From the NCBI RefSeq assembly GCF_013359935.1, contig NZ_JABMCB010000202.1, positions 372,001 to 436,000 on the forward strand: a stretch of DNA of 64,000 bases, read 5' to 3'. The translations under genes were made by a program, and so were the position numbers. Each line of letters starts with the position of its first letter. Within the stretch, counting starts at the first letter, position 1. Source of the DNA: Paenibacillus xylanilyticus. GTDB taxonomy: Bacteria > Bacillota > Bacilli > Paenibacillales > Paenibacillaceae. The notes beneath the pieces are model-generated. The model saw nothing but the letters and a program-made list of their open reading frames with translations. It had not been told where the DNA came from and ran no database searches. Below, in pieces: positions 7,438-14,704 of this stretch.

Positions 7438-7444
7438 CTTTATT
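7411..7444. terminator. Perfect 17-bp-arm palindrome overlapping the Rrf2 stop codon
   Basis: AATAAAGCTACTCCACG (7411-7427) is followed immediately by its exact reverse complement (7428-7444), then TGATTTTTAATT. It encodes the last residues and the TAG stop (7435-7437) and should work for both convergent genes. Confidence 0.85.
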
Positions 7445-7461
7445 TGATTTTTAATTCATCA

Positions 7462-7824
7462 TTAAATAACAGTCTTTACAGGCTCAACATATTCAATAAA
7501 ACAGCCATCTGGATGCTGCACAAAAACGCTTGGACCAATAGGACCATATTGATCCCTTACTATAACGGTATTTTGTTTTTTTAATTCTTCCTTCAATTCG
7601 GTCATGGAATCAACATACACCACGGCACGGAGTGACCTAGCAGGCTCCATGGCCTCGACACTTCCAGATACAATAACGTAAGGGTATACTGTGGCTAAAG
7701 ACAAGCCAGCTTCGGGAATATCCCACGTGCGATCCATAGATCGGTTAGCAAGAGATTCATAATAAGCAACGGTTGATTCCAGCTGCTCGGTAAAAACGGG
7801 GATAAAATGATTTATGATTTTCAT
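7462..7824 (-). CDS. VOC (glyoxalase/dioxygenase fold) family protein
   Basis: A 120-residue single-domain protein: MKIINHFIPVFTEQLESTVA, YYESLAN, a middle strand RAVVYVDSMTELKEELKKQ and the terminal PSVFVQHPDGCFIEYVEPV. The beta-alpha-beta-beta-beta layout with DGxxIEYVE is the vicinal-oxygen-chelate fold. The usual first metal His is at NHF; the last Glu is in IEYVE. Start at 7824 is chosen because CGGAGG sits seven bases upstream; the open frame continues upstream but would swallow that site. It has its own strong promoter with two overlapping dyads. Substrate unknown; small single VOC proteins include lyases and resistance binders. Confidence 0.82.
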   Translation of the reverse strand: MKIINHFIPVFTEQLESTVAYYESLANRSMDRTWDIPEAGLSLATVYPYVIVSGSVEAMEPARSLRAVVYVDSMTELKEELKKQNTVIVRDQYGPIGPSVFVQHPDGCFIEYVEPVKTVI

Positions 7825-7852
7825 GTTTGCCTCCGATTTTTGTTTTTTAGTC

Positions 7853-7908
7853 ATAACCATAATGGTTATAACTGACTTAGTTATACATAAACAATTTGAT
7901 CTTGTCAA
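7853..7908 (-). promoter_or_regulatory. Strong promoter with two operator-like dyads for the VOC gene
   Basis: Minus strand TTGACA (7903-7908), 17 bases, TATAAC (7880-7885). Two dyads follow: ATAACT-N5-AGTTAT (7868-7884) covering the -10 box, and ATAACCAT-A-ATGGTTAT (7853-7869), a perfect 8-1-8 palindrome just downstream. They share the ATAAC half, so one dimeric repressor could bind both. Confidence 0.65.
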
Positions 7909-8081
7909 ACTTTTTTTTGGTAAGTATTCTCATAATGTTGTGTACTTGTTTCGTCTACTTGACAGATGCATGGGTGACTCACTTCCTGACCATGACACGT
8001 TAGCTTGGAAAATAGGACTAACGCATGATCCAGATTGATAAATTGTTTAGTACCTCATTTTATCAAACAACAACAATTTTT

Positions 8082-8110
8082 TTGCATTTCTCTGCCCCAT
8101 GCGTTACTAT
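8082..8110 (+). promoter_or_regulatory. Promoter of the TetR-MetAP operon
   Basis: TTGCAT (8082-8087), 17 bases, TACTAT (8105-8110), 47 bases before the TetR start. Confidence 0.45.
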
Positions 8111-8156
8111 TTTTATATTGACAAATTTGCAGGTCTACATAAGGAGGTTACACGCC

Positions 8157-8741
8157 ATGTCTCCCCGTACCAAAGAACAAAATGAGCTTATACGCATACA
8201 GCGCAGAGAACAGATCCTGGACGTTGCCGCGCGCTCCTATTTTCGAACGGGCGGAAGCTTTGATATTCGTGACGTTGCCCGCGAGGCAGAGCTTGGTTAC
8301 GGCACAGTGTACCATTATTATCCCAACCGGCATTTATTAATAGAAGATGTGTTGTGTAGCGGATTTGAGAGATGCGAGCAAGTTATCGCAGAATGGGCGA
8401 ACACCAGCGACAGTCACCCGGATGACAGGCAGGTGTTGTCCTATTGTAAAGCGCTGCTCCTGCTCTGGCAATCGGACGCTCGTGCATATCTTGTCTACAA
8501 AATGGCGGCGGAACATTATGCAGGCTTGCCTGAGAAAGATCGCTACTACGCCAAGAGAAGATTTATGGAACGGTTGTATGTTCCACTGCAATCGATCACC
8601 AAGTGCGAAGATGAGAGCGTCGACCATATGCTTGCTGTGCTGGTCGGCTGCTGTGGACTGTACTATTATGCAGGCCATTCCGACCTTGACGTCGATCGAA
8701 TTGCCCGTCTCGCCATGCAAGCTATTACGAAGGAGTCCTGA
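8157..8741 (+). CDS. TetR/AcrR family transcriptional regulator
   Basis: A 194-residue repressor. The helix-turn-helix is FDIRDVAREAELGYGTVYHY followed by YPNRHLLIEDVL, a textbook TetR_N. Start ATG at 8157 is set by AAGGAGG, ten bases upstream; longer readings have no ribosome site. The ligand domain is helical and cysteine-containing (VLVGCCGLYYYAGH). The next gene, a methionine aminopeptidase, starts seven bases after the stop, so the two are co-transcribed. Confidence 0.88.
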   Translation: MSPRTKEQNELIRIQRREQILDVAARSYFRTGGSFDIRDVAREAELGYGTVYHYYPNRHLLIEDVLCSGFERCEQVIAEWANTSDSHPDDRQVLSYCKALLLLWQSDARAYLVYKMAAEHYAGLPEKDRYYAKRRFMERLYVPLQSITKCEDESVDHMLAVLVGCCGLYYYAGHSDLDVDRIARLAMQAITKES

Positions 8742-8748
8742 TACGAAC

Positions 8749-9495
8749 ATGGTCATTTTAAAAAGCAAGTATGAAATTGAGGCTATCCGGAAGGCATGTC
8801 AAGTGGTGGCAGAATGCCATCGTACAATCGCCCCGCTTATCAAACCGGGCATTACCACTAACGAGATTGATCGCATTTTCGAGGACATTATGATGAAGCA
8901 CGGCGCAAAGCCATACCAGAAAGGCTATAAGGGCTATCCATATGCGACCTGTGCTTCCACCAACGATGTGATCGCGCATGGCTTCCCAAGCAATAAGCCA
9001 CTTGAGGAAGGCGATATCGTGACGATCGACACGGTCGCTGAACTCGATGGCTGGCTCGGTGATTCGGCTTGGAGTTATGCGGTTGGGGATATTTCGCCGA
9101 TGGCAAAGAAGTTGATTCGCGTCACAAAGGAATGTCTTGACCTCGGCATCGCGCAGGCGCAGCCGGGCAATCGGCTCGGCGACGTGACAAGCGCGATTCA
9201 GAGGCATGCGGAATCGCAAGGCTTTGGAGTCGTACGCGACCTTCTCGCCCATGGCATCGGCCGCGACCTGCACGAGGAGCCGACTTATATGCATGTCGGC
9301 AAGCCTGGAAAAGGCCTTCGTATCAAGGAGGGTATGGTGTTTACAATTGAGCCCATGATTACCGAAGGCACTTACTTCATGACAATCGATCCGGACGGCT
9401 GGACTGCACGGACGAAGGACAACAAGCTTGCCGCCCAATACGAGCATACGATCGTCATCACGTCTGAAGGTCCACAAATTTTGACCATGCAATAG
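8749..9495 (+). CDS. map: Type I methionine aminopeptidase
   Basis: A 248-residue cytosolic metalloprotease that removes the initiator Met from nascent proteins. All family residues are visible: substrate His77 (IAHGFP) and metal ligands Asp94 (VTIDT), Asp105 (WLGDSAW), His168 (LAHGIG), Glu201 (FTIEPM) and Glu232 (QYEHT). There is no N-terminal SEC-C zinc extension. Start ATG at 8749 is placed by the conserved beginning ILKSKYEIEAIRKACQVV; AAGGAGT lies 12 bases upstream and overlaps the end of tetR. The housekeeping map gene usually lies in the ribosomal-protein cluster, so this TetR-linked copy is probably a secondary, inducible paralogue, like B. subtilis mapB/YflG. That is inference. Confidence 0.93.
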   Translation: MVILKSKYEIEAIRKACQVVAECHRTIAPLIKPGITTNEIDRIFEDIMMKHGAKPYQKGYKGYPYATCASTNDVIAHGFPSNKPLEEGDIVTIDTVAELDGWLGDSAWSYAVGDISPMAKKLIRVTKECLDLGIAQAQPGNRLGDVTSAIQRHAESQGFGVVRDLLAHGIGRDLHEEPTYMHVGKPGKGLRIKEGMVFTIEPMITEGTYFMTIDPDGWTARTKDNKLAAQYEHTIVITSEGPQILTMQ

Positions 9496-9504
9496 AACAA
9501 ATAG

Positions 9505-9539
9505 AGGTCGACCAACATAATGGTCGACTTCTTTTTTTG
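9505..9539 (+). terminator. Terminator of the TetR-MetAP operon
   Basis: AGGTCGACCA pairs with TGGTCGACTT around a six-base loop, followed by CTTTTTTTGT. Confidence 0.9.
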
Positions 9540-9756
9540 TATTTGGCATAGCATCTTTATTTAACCCCATGACGTTATTTTACTTAAATTGAATAAGCGG
9601 CTCTCTTGTCTTAGTTGAGTTAATACTCTCAGCGGATCTCATAGCTCAACTGTTGAGCTGATACCTTAAGATTTTCAAGAAATTCCTAGTTATAAAATAG
9701 GTAACCTCTATGGATAAAAGATGGTAAATTGTATCCAAGAAGCTCATCAAGATATA

Positions 9757-9775
9757 CTCCACATCGTTTGTGGAG
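9757..9775 (+). promoter_or_regulatory. Hairpin enclosing the ribosome site of the gene relic at 9786
   Basis: CTCCACA (9757-9763) pairs with TGTGGAG (9769-9775). The right arm contains the GGAG Shine-Dalgarno sequence placed ahead of the ATG at 9786, so folding would hide it. Confidence 0.35.
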
Positions 9776-9785
9776 GTATTAAACC

Positions 9786-10171
9786 ATGCAGACTGTGTTA
9801 TTATTTACAGATGAGCATGCTCTAGCACGTCAAGAAATCGTTCAATTGGGAGGTACTGTAGATCAGAGGCATCACCATTCCGCTATGATTGTTTCTCTTC
9901 CAAGATCCATTCTCCCGCCCAGTTATCTTATTCATCCACACTCCCCCCTGAGAAATATGAACAAGAGCTTTCATCGGTCATTGAAGCTTTTCAGATGTTT
10001 CAATCCCTTAATTTGTTACTTACAACAGATTCCGAACTAGATAAAAAATCGTCCGCTATAATTACTCCAAATGAAAAACTCCTGCATAATCAAATCAACC
10101 CTATCTCTACTAGTAGATACATGAACGGAAAAATAGCGGTAGCCATAATTTTCGTCACTGTTGAGATTTGA
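9786..10171 (+). pseudogene. Frameshifted gene of unknown function
   Basis: The gene has a good start (TGGAGG, ATG at 9786) and begins MQTVLLFTDEHALARQEIVQ LGGTVDQRHHHSAMIVSLP. Around 9905-9945 the sensible reading moves to another frame: STLPPEKYEQELSSVIEAFQ, MFQSLNLLLTTDSELDKKSS, NPISTSRYMNGKIAVAIIFV, ending at TGA 10169-10171; a third frame (FDEREVLNENTYLSKGWSR) may continue it. The motif TSxYMxGKIAVAIIFV recalls the beginning of the core in some secreted proteins of spore formers, but I cannot name the family. At least one frameshift, so probably inactive, unless a sequencing error is involved. Confidence 0.5.
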
Positions 10172-10202
10172 CGAGAGGGAAGTGTTGAACGAGAATACAT
10201 AT

Positions 10203-11291
10203 TTATCCAAGGGTTGGAGCAGGTAATTCATCAATTTTTATACGAAGTAAGCTGTAAGGTTTTTGTCGCATATCTTTTCCGTAATGAAATCTTGCCTGCC
10301 TATGTAATTGGTTCACAATTACATATAAGTATTGATCCGGACCAATAGAAAAAGTATCCGGCCATAAAATTCTGGGATCATGGGCGATGGTTTCCATGAT
10401 TCCACTCGGCAATATCTTTCGAATACTATCGTTTTCATAGTCTCCAGCGTAAACGTTTCCTTTTGCATCCGTGGTCATCCCATCCGATGCGCCCTTCTCT
10501 CCCCAATAATGCACAAGGTCACTTAACTTGAAATCCGGTATCGTTCTGTCTCTTAAGGCTTCTGTTGAGATCGAGTATAGTTGGCGACTGGTTAATGGAC
10601 AAAAGAATAACATTTTTCCATCCGGGGAAATGGCTATTCCATCAGAGGCCAATCGAAAGGGAGATGTCGAACCATCCGTGTTTCGATTCATCAAAATTTT
10701 ACCTTCCAATTTCGGTACAAAATACGGATCGGGTGAGGTTGAGCTTGCTCCATGCAACCGTCTATACGCATTTCCGTTTTCTAAATTTACGACGATAATA
10801 GCGCCTGGACCATTGGAAGAAGAATCCGTTATATATGCGTAACCTGCTTTACCTACACGAAAATCAAATCGGACATCATTCAGATACGTTGTCGGCAAGA
10901 CTACATCATCTGCAAAGGTATATACTTTTCTTATTGAATTTGTTTTTAAATCTACAGCGACTAATTTTGCCCCTCCCTTAATAGGCTCAGAAAAATTGGG
11001 CGCAGCCGTATCCAGTACCCACAGGGTCCCCCTTCCATCTGCAACTACACTTTGGACACTGATGAAGGACATAGCGATATTCAATGGGTTGACCAAATTC
11101 GTTTCTACATTGGGATAAGGCTGCAACCGACCCTCAACAATTTCCGCTACCGTATATGTAACGTCATCTCCCCATTTCGGAAAGCAAATAAAGATACGCC
11201 CCGTTTCGGATACACTAACGCCTGTAGGCATAGCCCCATAAAATGAATGAACGAGTTCAAACTTACCGAAATACTCTTCCATAGGTAACAT
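10203..11291 (-). CDS. Major royal jelly / yellow-like beta-propeller protein
   Basis: A 362-residue cytosolic protein (no signal peptide). The pattern fits the MRJP/Yellow family and its bacterial relatives, a six-bladed propeller related to SMP-30 lactonases: MPTGVSVSETGRIFICFPKW, GTLWVLDTAAPN, YLNDVRFDFRVGKAGYAYIT, SDGIAISPDGKMLFFCPLTS, SDGMTTDAKGNVYAGDYEND and WPDTFSIGPDQYLYV. Bacterial members are often annotated as L-dopachrome tautomerase-related; the real substrate is not known. The ATG at 11291 has GAGGAGG about 14 bases upstream, a little far; a second ATG lies three codons later. Single gene, with no partner on the same strand. Confidence 0.85.
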   Translation of the reverse strand: MLPMEEYFGKFELVHSFYGAMPTGVSVSETGRIFICFPKWGDDVTYTVAEIVEGRLQPYPNVETNLVNPLNIAMSFISVQSVVADGRGTLWVLDTAAPNFSEPIKGGAKLVAVDLKTNSIRKVYTFADDVVLPTTYLNDVRFDFRVGKAGYAYITDSSSNGPGAIIVVNLENGNAYRRLHGASSTSPDPYFVPKLEGKILMNRNTDGSTSPFRLASDGIAISPDGKMLFFCPLTSRQLYSISTEALRDRTIPDFKLSDLVHYWGEKGASDGMTTDAKGNVYAGDYENDSIRKILPSGIMETIAHDPRILWPDTFSIGPDQYLYVIVNQLHRQARFHYGKDMRQKPYSLLRIKIDELPAPTLG

Positions 11292-11417
11292 AGGTTTTAT
11301 GATATCCTCCTCAACATAATTGAATAGATATTACCTATAGTATGTTTATGACATTCTCTAATGCCTGGCCCTAAATCATTCTTTTTATACGTATTTTTGA
11401 AAATGTCCGAGACATCT

Positions 11418-11451
11418 TAAAAAAACAAAAAAACTTCGGCGCAAGCCGAAG
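11418..11451 (-). terminator. Terminator of the small gene at 11541
   Basis: Minus-strand stem CTTCGGC-TTGC-GCCGAAG (11434-11451) runs into TTTTTTTGTTTTTTT. Confidence 0.85.
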
Positions 11452-11540
11452 CCTTTTGGTGGTTCTCCGTGTCCTAGGCAAATAGTTCCCCCGAGCGTCA
11501 ATGCAGGGCATTTACCCATGGGATCAGCACCAAGAACGTT

Positions 11541-11822
11541 TTATTGTTGGTCAGGCAGACGTAATGCGTTTGCTGAAGTTTGCGCTTGATCTAAAAATTC
11601 CTCTGCTCGGGTCAATTGCTGCCGGGCAGTCTCCAACGCTTTTGAATTTGTTGCCGCATTAGATTCACTTATCGAGCTTATTGCCTGATTTAAAGCGGTC
11701 TGCACCTCAGAAACCGAGTTAGATGAATGCTGCTCCAGCGTATTAGCACTCGAATGAAGTGTACCTTCTGCCGGTTTTCTTGCATTTTCGGTGCTTAGAT
11801 CAATTTTGTTTTTATTGGGCAC
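11541..11822 (-). CDS. Small hydrophilic helical protein, unknown function
   Basis: A 93-residue protein rich in Ser, Asn, Gln and Ala, with no Cys and no membrane segment. The first 45 residues look disordered; residues 45-85 (ALETARQQLTRAEEFLDQAQ) should form an amphipathic helix. The start is a GTG at 11822, fixed by GGGAGGAGG nine bases upstream, and the gene ends at a strong terminator. It is divergent from the spore coat operon, which starts 183 bases away. The composition is like that of small spore-associated proteins, but no family is recognised. Confidence 0.65.
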   Translation of the reverse strand: MPNKNKIDLSTENARKPAEGTLHSSANTLEQHSSNSVSEVQTALNQAISSISESNAATNSKALETARQQLTRAEEFLDQAQTSANALRLPDQQ

Positions 11823-11984
11823 AGTAAATCCTCCTCCCTTTCCAAGATCATATAGACAAAAATAAGTATCGGATTAGGATTTTGTTTATATTCCTGCAAC
11901 TGTATGGGAATATCCGGATCTTCCATCTGCCGCAATCCATTTTAGTATAAGATCCGATTCATTGGAAAATCTAACGATGATGAA

Positions 11985-11996
11985 AAGGAGGTGATC
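11985..11996 (+). promoter_or_regulatory. Extended ribosome binding site of the first coat gene
   Basis: AAGGAGGTGATC is complementary over its whole length to the 3' end of Bacillota 16S rRNA and ends eight bases before the ATG at 12005. Further upstream CATTTTA (11938-11944) resembles a sigma-G -10 box, but a matching -35 is poor. Confidence 0.6.
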
Positions 11997-12004
11997 GTTT
12001 CTCA

Positions 12005-12247
12005 ATGAATAATCCAACGCTAGCGCCGCACGAATCGATGGAACTGCATGAAGCGTTAAACTTTAAAACGCTGTGCCTCGCTAAGTCAAAACTTATGCAA
12101 GGCCTGGTCTTTGATCAAGAACTAAAAGCCTTAATGCAGAAAGACGTCATTCAATCCATACAACAGATCGCCGAGCTGCAAGCAATTTACGCGAAAGCTC
12201 CTTTCCAAGCGCCTGTTCCGAATAGTCCGACACCTATAACACATTAA
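12005..12247 (+). CDS. Small spore coat-associated protein (YraG/YraD type)
   Basis: An 80-residue protein: HESMELHEALNFKTLCLAKS, KLMQGLVFDQELKALMQKDV and a Pro-rich tail. It is alignable with the 66-residue product at 13809 (EMLEVHEIAAFKTVCLTKS, KTMQALVTDPELMQILQQD). Both resemble the short CotF-related proteins encoded beside adhB in B. subtilis (yraD-yraE-adhB-yraF-yraG), which are described as forespore-expressed coat-like proteins. First gene of a five-gene operon, with an exceptional ribosome site; 11 bases separate it from the next gene. Confidence 0.8.
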   Translation: MNNPTLAPHESMELHEALNFKTLCLAKSKLMQGLVFDQELKALMQKDVIQSIQQIAELQAIYAKAPFQAPVPNSPTPITH

Positions 12248-12258
12248 GGGGAGCTCAA

Positions 12259-12645
12259 ATGAATACCGATTATTTAGACCCGATTAATTCATTAAATATG
12301 CCGGAAATGGCAGATATGACTTTTGCCATGGACTTCCTTATTCGTGCCAAGGAAGGTGTGCGTAATTTGTCCATCGCCCTGACGGAAACAGCTTCACCGG
12401 ATGTAAGAGCCCTGCTGCACAATCACCTTAAGCAGGGAATTGCAATGCACCAAGAAATCTCGGAGCTCATGATTCGCAAAAAATGGTTCCATCCTTACGA
12501 GCTGAATGAACAGTACCAACTCGACCAGCTTTCTGCGAAAAATACGGTGATGATCGGGCAGATGAATCTGTTCCCGGATGATACGTCGCGTAAAGGCATG
12601 TTTGATCGGACCCCAGATGAACATATTGGAGGACATAACGCATGA
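12259..12645 (+). CDS. CotF-like spore coat protein
   Basis: A 128-residue four-helix protein of the CotF/Coat_F family: MPEMADMTFAMDFLIRAKEG, VRNLSIALTETASPDVRALL, HQEISELMIRKKWFHPYEL. The FHPY motif followed by a short Gln-rich tail is characteristic. It is a longer version of the 98-residue protein at 14021. AAGGGGAGC precedes the ATG. The last four bases overlap the start of the dehydrogenase gene (ATGA arrangement), showing translational coupling. Confidence 0.88.
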   Translation: MNTDYLDPINSLNMPEMADMTFAMDFLIRAKEGVRNLSIALTETASPDVRALLHNHLKQGIAMHQEISELMIRKKWFHPYELNEQYQLDQLSAKNTVMIGQMNLFPDDTSRKGMFDRTPDEHIGGHNA

Positions 12646-13778
12646 AGGCGGTAACGTATCAAGGGATTAAAAATGTCGTGGTCAAAGAGGTGCCGGATCC
12701 GAAGATTGAGAAACCGGACGATATGATCGTAAAGGTTACCAGTTCCGCCATTTGCGGTTCCGACCTCCATCTTATTCACGGGATGATCCCTAACCTTCAG
12801 GAGAACTATGTCATTGGACATGAGCCGATGGGAATTGTAGAAGAAGTGGGCCCAGGCGTGACAAAGGTAAAAAAAGGCGACCGTGTGATCATCCCATTCA
12901 ACATCGCATGCGGAGAATGCTTTTTTTGCAAAAATCAGCTGGAAAGCCAATGTGACAATTCAAACGAACACGGGGATATGGGCGCATATTTCGGTTACTC
13001 CGGAACGACCGGCGGATATCCTGGCGGGCAAGCCGAGTATCTACGGGTTCCATTTGCTAATTTTACCCACTTTAAGATTCCCGAAAACTGCGAACAACCG
13101 GATGAAAATCTGAGCTTGATCGCTGATGCCATGACGACGGCATTCTGGAGTGTAGATAACGCTGGTGTTAAGAATGGAGATACGGTCATTGTGCTCGGAT
13201 GTGGTCCAGTCGGACTTCTGGCTCAGAAATTCTGCTGGCTCAAAGGAGCAAAACGGGTCATAGCCGTTGACTATGTCGATTACCGCTTAAAGCATGCGAA
13301 GCGAACTAACAATGTGGAAATCGTAAACTTCGAACAGGATAAGAATATTGGGAACACTCTCAAGGAAATGACCAAAGGCGGCGCTGATGTCGTGATTGAT
13401 GCGGTAGGAATGGACGGTAAGATGAGCGATCTCGAATTTCTGGCCAGCGGTATGAAACTGCAAGGCGGAACCATGAGCGCATTTATCATTGCATCTCAGG
13501 CGGTCCGCAAAGGCGGCACTATCCAAATCACTGGGGTATACGGCGGACGTTATAACGGTTTCCCGCTCGGCGACATCATGCAGCGAAACGTGAATATTCG
13601 TTCAGGACAAGCCCCGGTCATTCACTACATGCCGTATATGTATGAATTGGTTACGTCCGGCAAGGTGGACCCTGGTGACATTGTTACGCACGTCATTCCG
13701 CTCAGCGAGGCCAAGCAGGGCTATGAAGTGTTCGATACCAAAACGGACAATTGCATTAAAGTCATCTTAAAACCTTAA
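12642..13778 (+). CDS. adhB: Zinc-dependent alcohol dehydrogenase of the spore coat operon
   Basis: A 378-residue medium-chain dehydrogenase of the glutathione-independent formaldehyde-dehydrogenase-like branch. The catalytic zinc site shows as CGSDLHLI and GHEPMGIVEEVG; the structural zinc loop has four Cys in ACGECFFCKNQLESQCD; the Rossmann motif is VLGCGPVGLLAQKF with the Asp of AVDYVDYR selecting NAD+. Embedded between two pairs of coat-like genes in the same order as the B. subtilis adhB neighbourhood, hence the symbol. It probably oxidises an alcohol or aldehyde during sporulation or germination; the physiological substrate is not known. Its ATG overlaps the preceding stop. Confidence 0.88.
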   Translation: MKAVTYQGIKNVVVKEVPDPKIEKPDDMIVKVTSSAICGSDLHLIHGMIPNLQENYVIGHEPMGIVEEVGPGVTKVKKGDRVIIPFNIACGECFFCKNQLESQCDNSNEHGDMGAYFGYSGTTGGYPGGQAEYLRVPFANFTHFKIPENCEQPDENLSLIADAMTTAFWSVDNAGVKNGDTVIVLGCGPVGLLAQKFCWLKGAKRVIAVDYVDYRLKHAKRTNNVEIVNFEQDKNIGNTLKEMTKGGADVVIDAVGMDGKMSDLEFLASGMKLQGGTMSAFIIASQAVRKGGTIQITGVYGGRYNGFPLGDIMQRNVNIRSGQAPVIHYMPYMYELVTSGKVDPGDIVTHVIPLSEAKQGYEVFDTKTDNCIKVILKP

Positions 13779-13808
13779 ATATGGATATATACATGGAGGA
13801 CAATCTGA

Positions 13809-14009
13809 ATGAATGCCAATTACGCTTTGCATGAGATGCTCGAGGTGCATGAAATAGCTGCGTTCAAGACGGTTTGCTTGACTAAATCTAAAACCATGCA
13901 AGCTCTGGTAACCGACCCGGAGCTCATGCAAATTCTGCAACAAGATGCGACATTATCACAACAGCAGCTTCAGGAGCTCGGTGGAGTGCTGTCTAAAGTG
14001 ACTGTATAG
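13809..14009 (+). CDS. Small spore coat-associated protein, second copy
   Basis: A 66-residue paralogue of the 12005 product with the same HEIAAFKTVCLTKSKTMQAL core. It lacks the Pro-rich tail. The ribosome site GGAGG lies ten bases before the ATG, 30 bases after the dehydrogenase, and it is followed after 11 bases by the second CotF-like gene. Confidence 0.78.
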   Translation: MNANYALHEMLEVHEIAAFKTVCLTKSKTMQALVTDPELMQILQQDATLSQQQLQELGGVLSKVTV

Positions 14010-14020
14010 GAGATAAAAAA

Positions 14021-14317
14021 ATGAATCCAATATTAGAACACATGACAGGGCTTCATACGCTGACGGATGACATCATCGCAATGGACCTTTTGATGAACGC
14101 CAAGAGCGGAGTCAGAAACTATGCCATGGCCGTGACCGAATGTGCCACCCCTGAAATCAAGCAAATTTTGATGAAACAGCTCGATGAGGCCATAGACTCT
14201 CATGAAAAGATATCCAATTACATGATGCAGCATGGCTTATACCATCCCTACCATATTCCAGAGCAAATCCAGCTCGACCTGAAAAACATTCAGACCGCTA
14301 TGACTATTCCGTCCTGA
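14021..14317 (+). CDS. CotF-like spore coat protein, second copy
   Basis: A 98-residue CotF-family protein: TDDIIAMDLLMNAKSGVRNY, AMAVTECATPEIKQILMKQL, DSHEKISNYMMQHGLYHPYH. Same fold and motifs as the 12259 product but 30 residues shorter at the C-terminus. TAGGAGAT precedes the ATG. Last gene of the operon; a GC-rich hairpin follows at 14493. Confidence 0.88.
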   Translation: MNPILEHMTGLHTLTDDIIAMDLLMNAKSGVRNYAMAVTECATPEIKQILMKQLDEAIDSHEKISNYMMQHGLYHPYHIPEQIQLDLKNIQTAMTIPS

Positions 14318-14492
14318 CACCGTTTTCCGTTCCCGCAAAATGCTTAATACACAATGGTTTCAGGACTATTTCAGATTTAGCCGGAGACTCCAGAGAGCAA
14401 AAAGTTCCCTGTATAGTCAAACAGGTTCACGTCAAGGATGTGCGCATCCCTTATGGTAGCTAACAGGAGATCACACAGAAATTTTACAAAAG

Positions 14493-14518
14493 CCCCTCCA
14501 CAAAAATGCGGAGGGGTA
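14493..14518 (-). terminator. Hairpin terminator, probably of uppP
   Basis: CCCCTCC pairs with GGAGGGG around a ten-base loop. On the minus strand it leads into CTTTTGTAAAATTT; on the plus strand no T-run follows. Confidence 0.6.
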
Positions 14519-14660
14519 TTGGCTACCAGGAAGCAAAAGTTTCCGTCAAGTACATCATTGTCATCTGACCTCTAATAGTCTGCAAAAAAGCGTTCCTGCG
14601 CAGAGTTTGGCAAGTCAGCAAGTAAGTTGTTTTCAATATTATACCATTTACTGAACTATC

Positions 14661-14674
14661 CTGCCCGTTAGTTG
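14661..14674. repeat. Fragment of dispersed module A
   Basis: CTGCCCGTTAGTTG, the leading end of module A, without the hairpin part. It is preceded by TGAACTATC, which recurs near 60049. Confidence 0.5.
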
Positions 14675-14704
14675 GTATGAGAGTTTATCAACTATTGTTA
14701 ACAA

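Larger units (their letters stand above)
14318..14704. other. Intergenic stretch between coat operon and uppP
   Basis: No plausible gene. It contains a hairpin at 14493-14518 and a repeat fragment at 14661-14674; the rest shows no motif I recognise. Confidence 0.6.

Noticed and set aside
8758..9570. A 270-codon open frame on the minus strand opposite the methionine aminopeptidase gene
   Set aside because: Composition rich in His, Arg and Cys, no family motif, no ribosome site; the opposite strand holds an enzyme with all catalytic residues.
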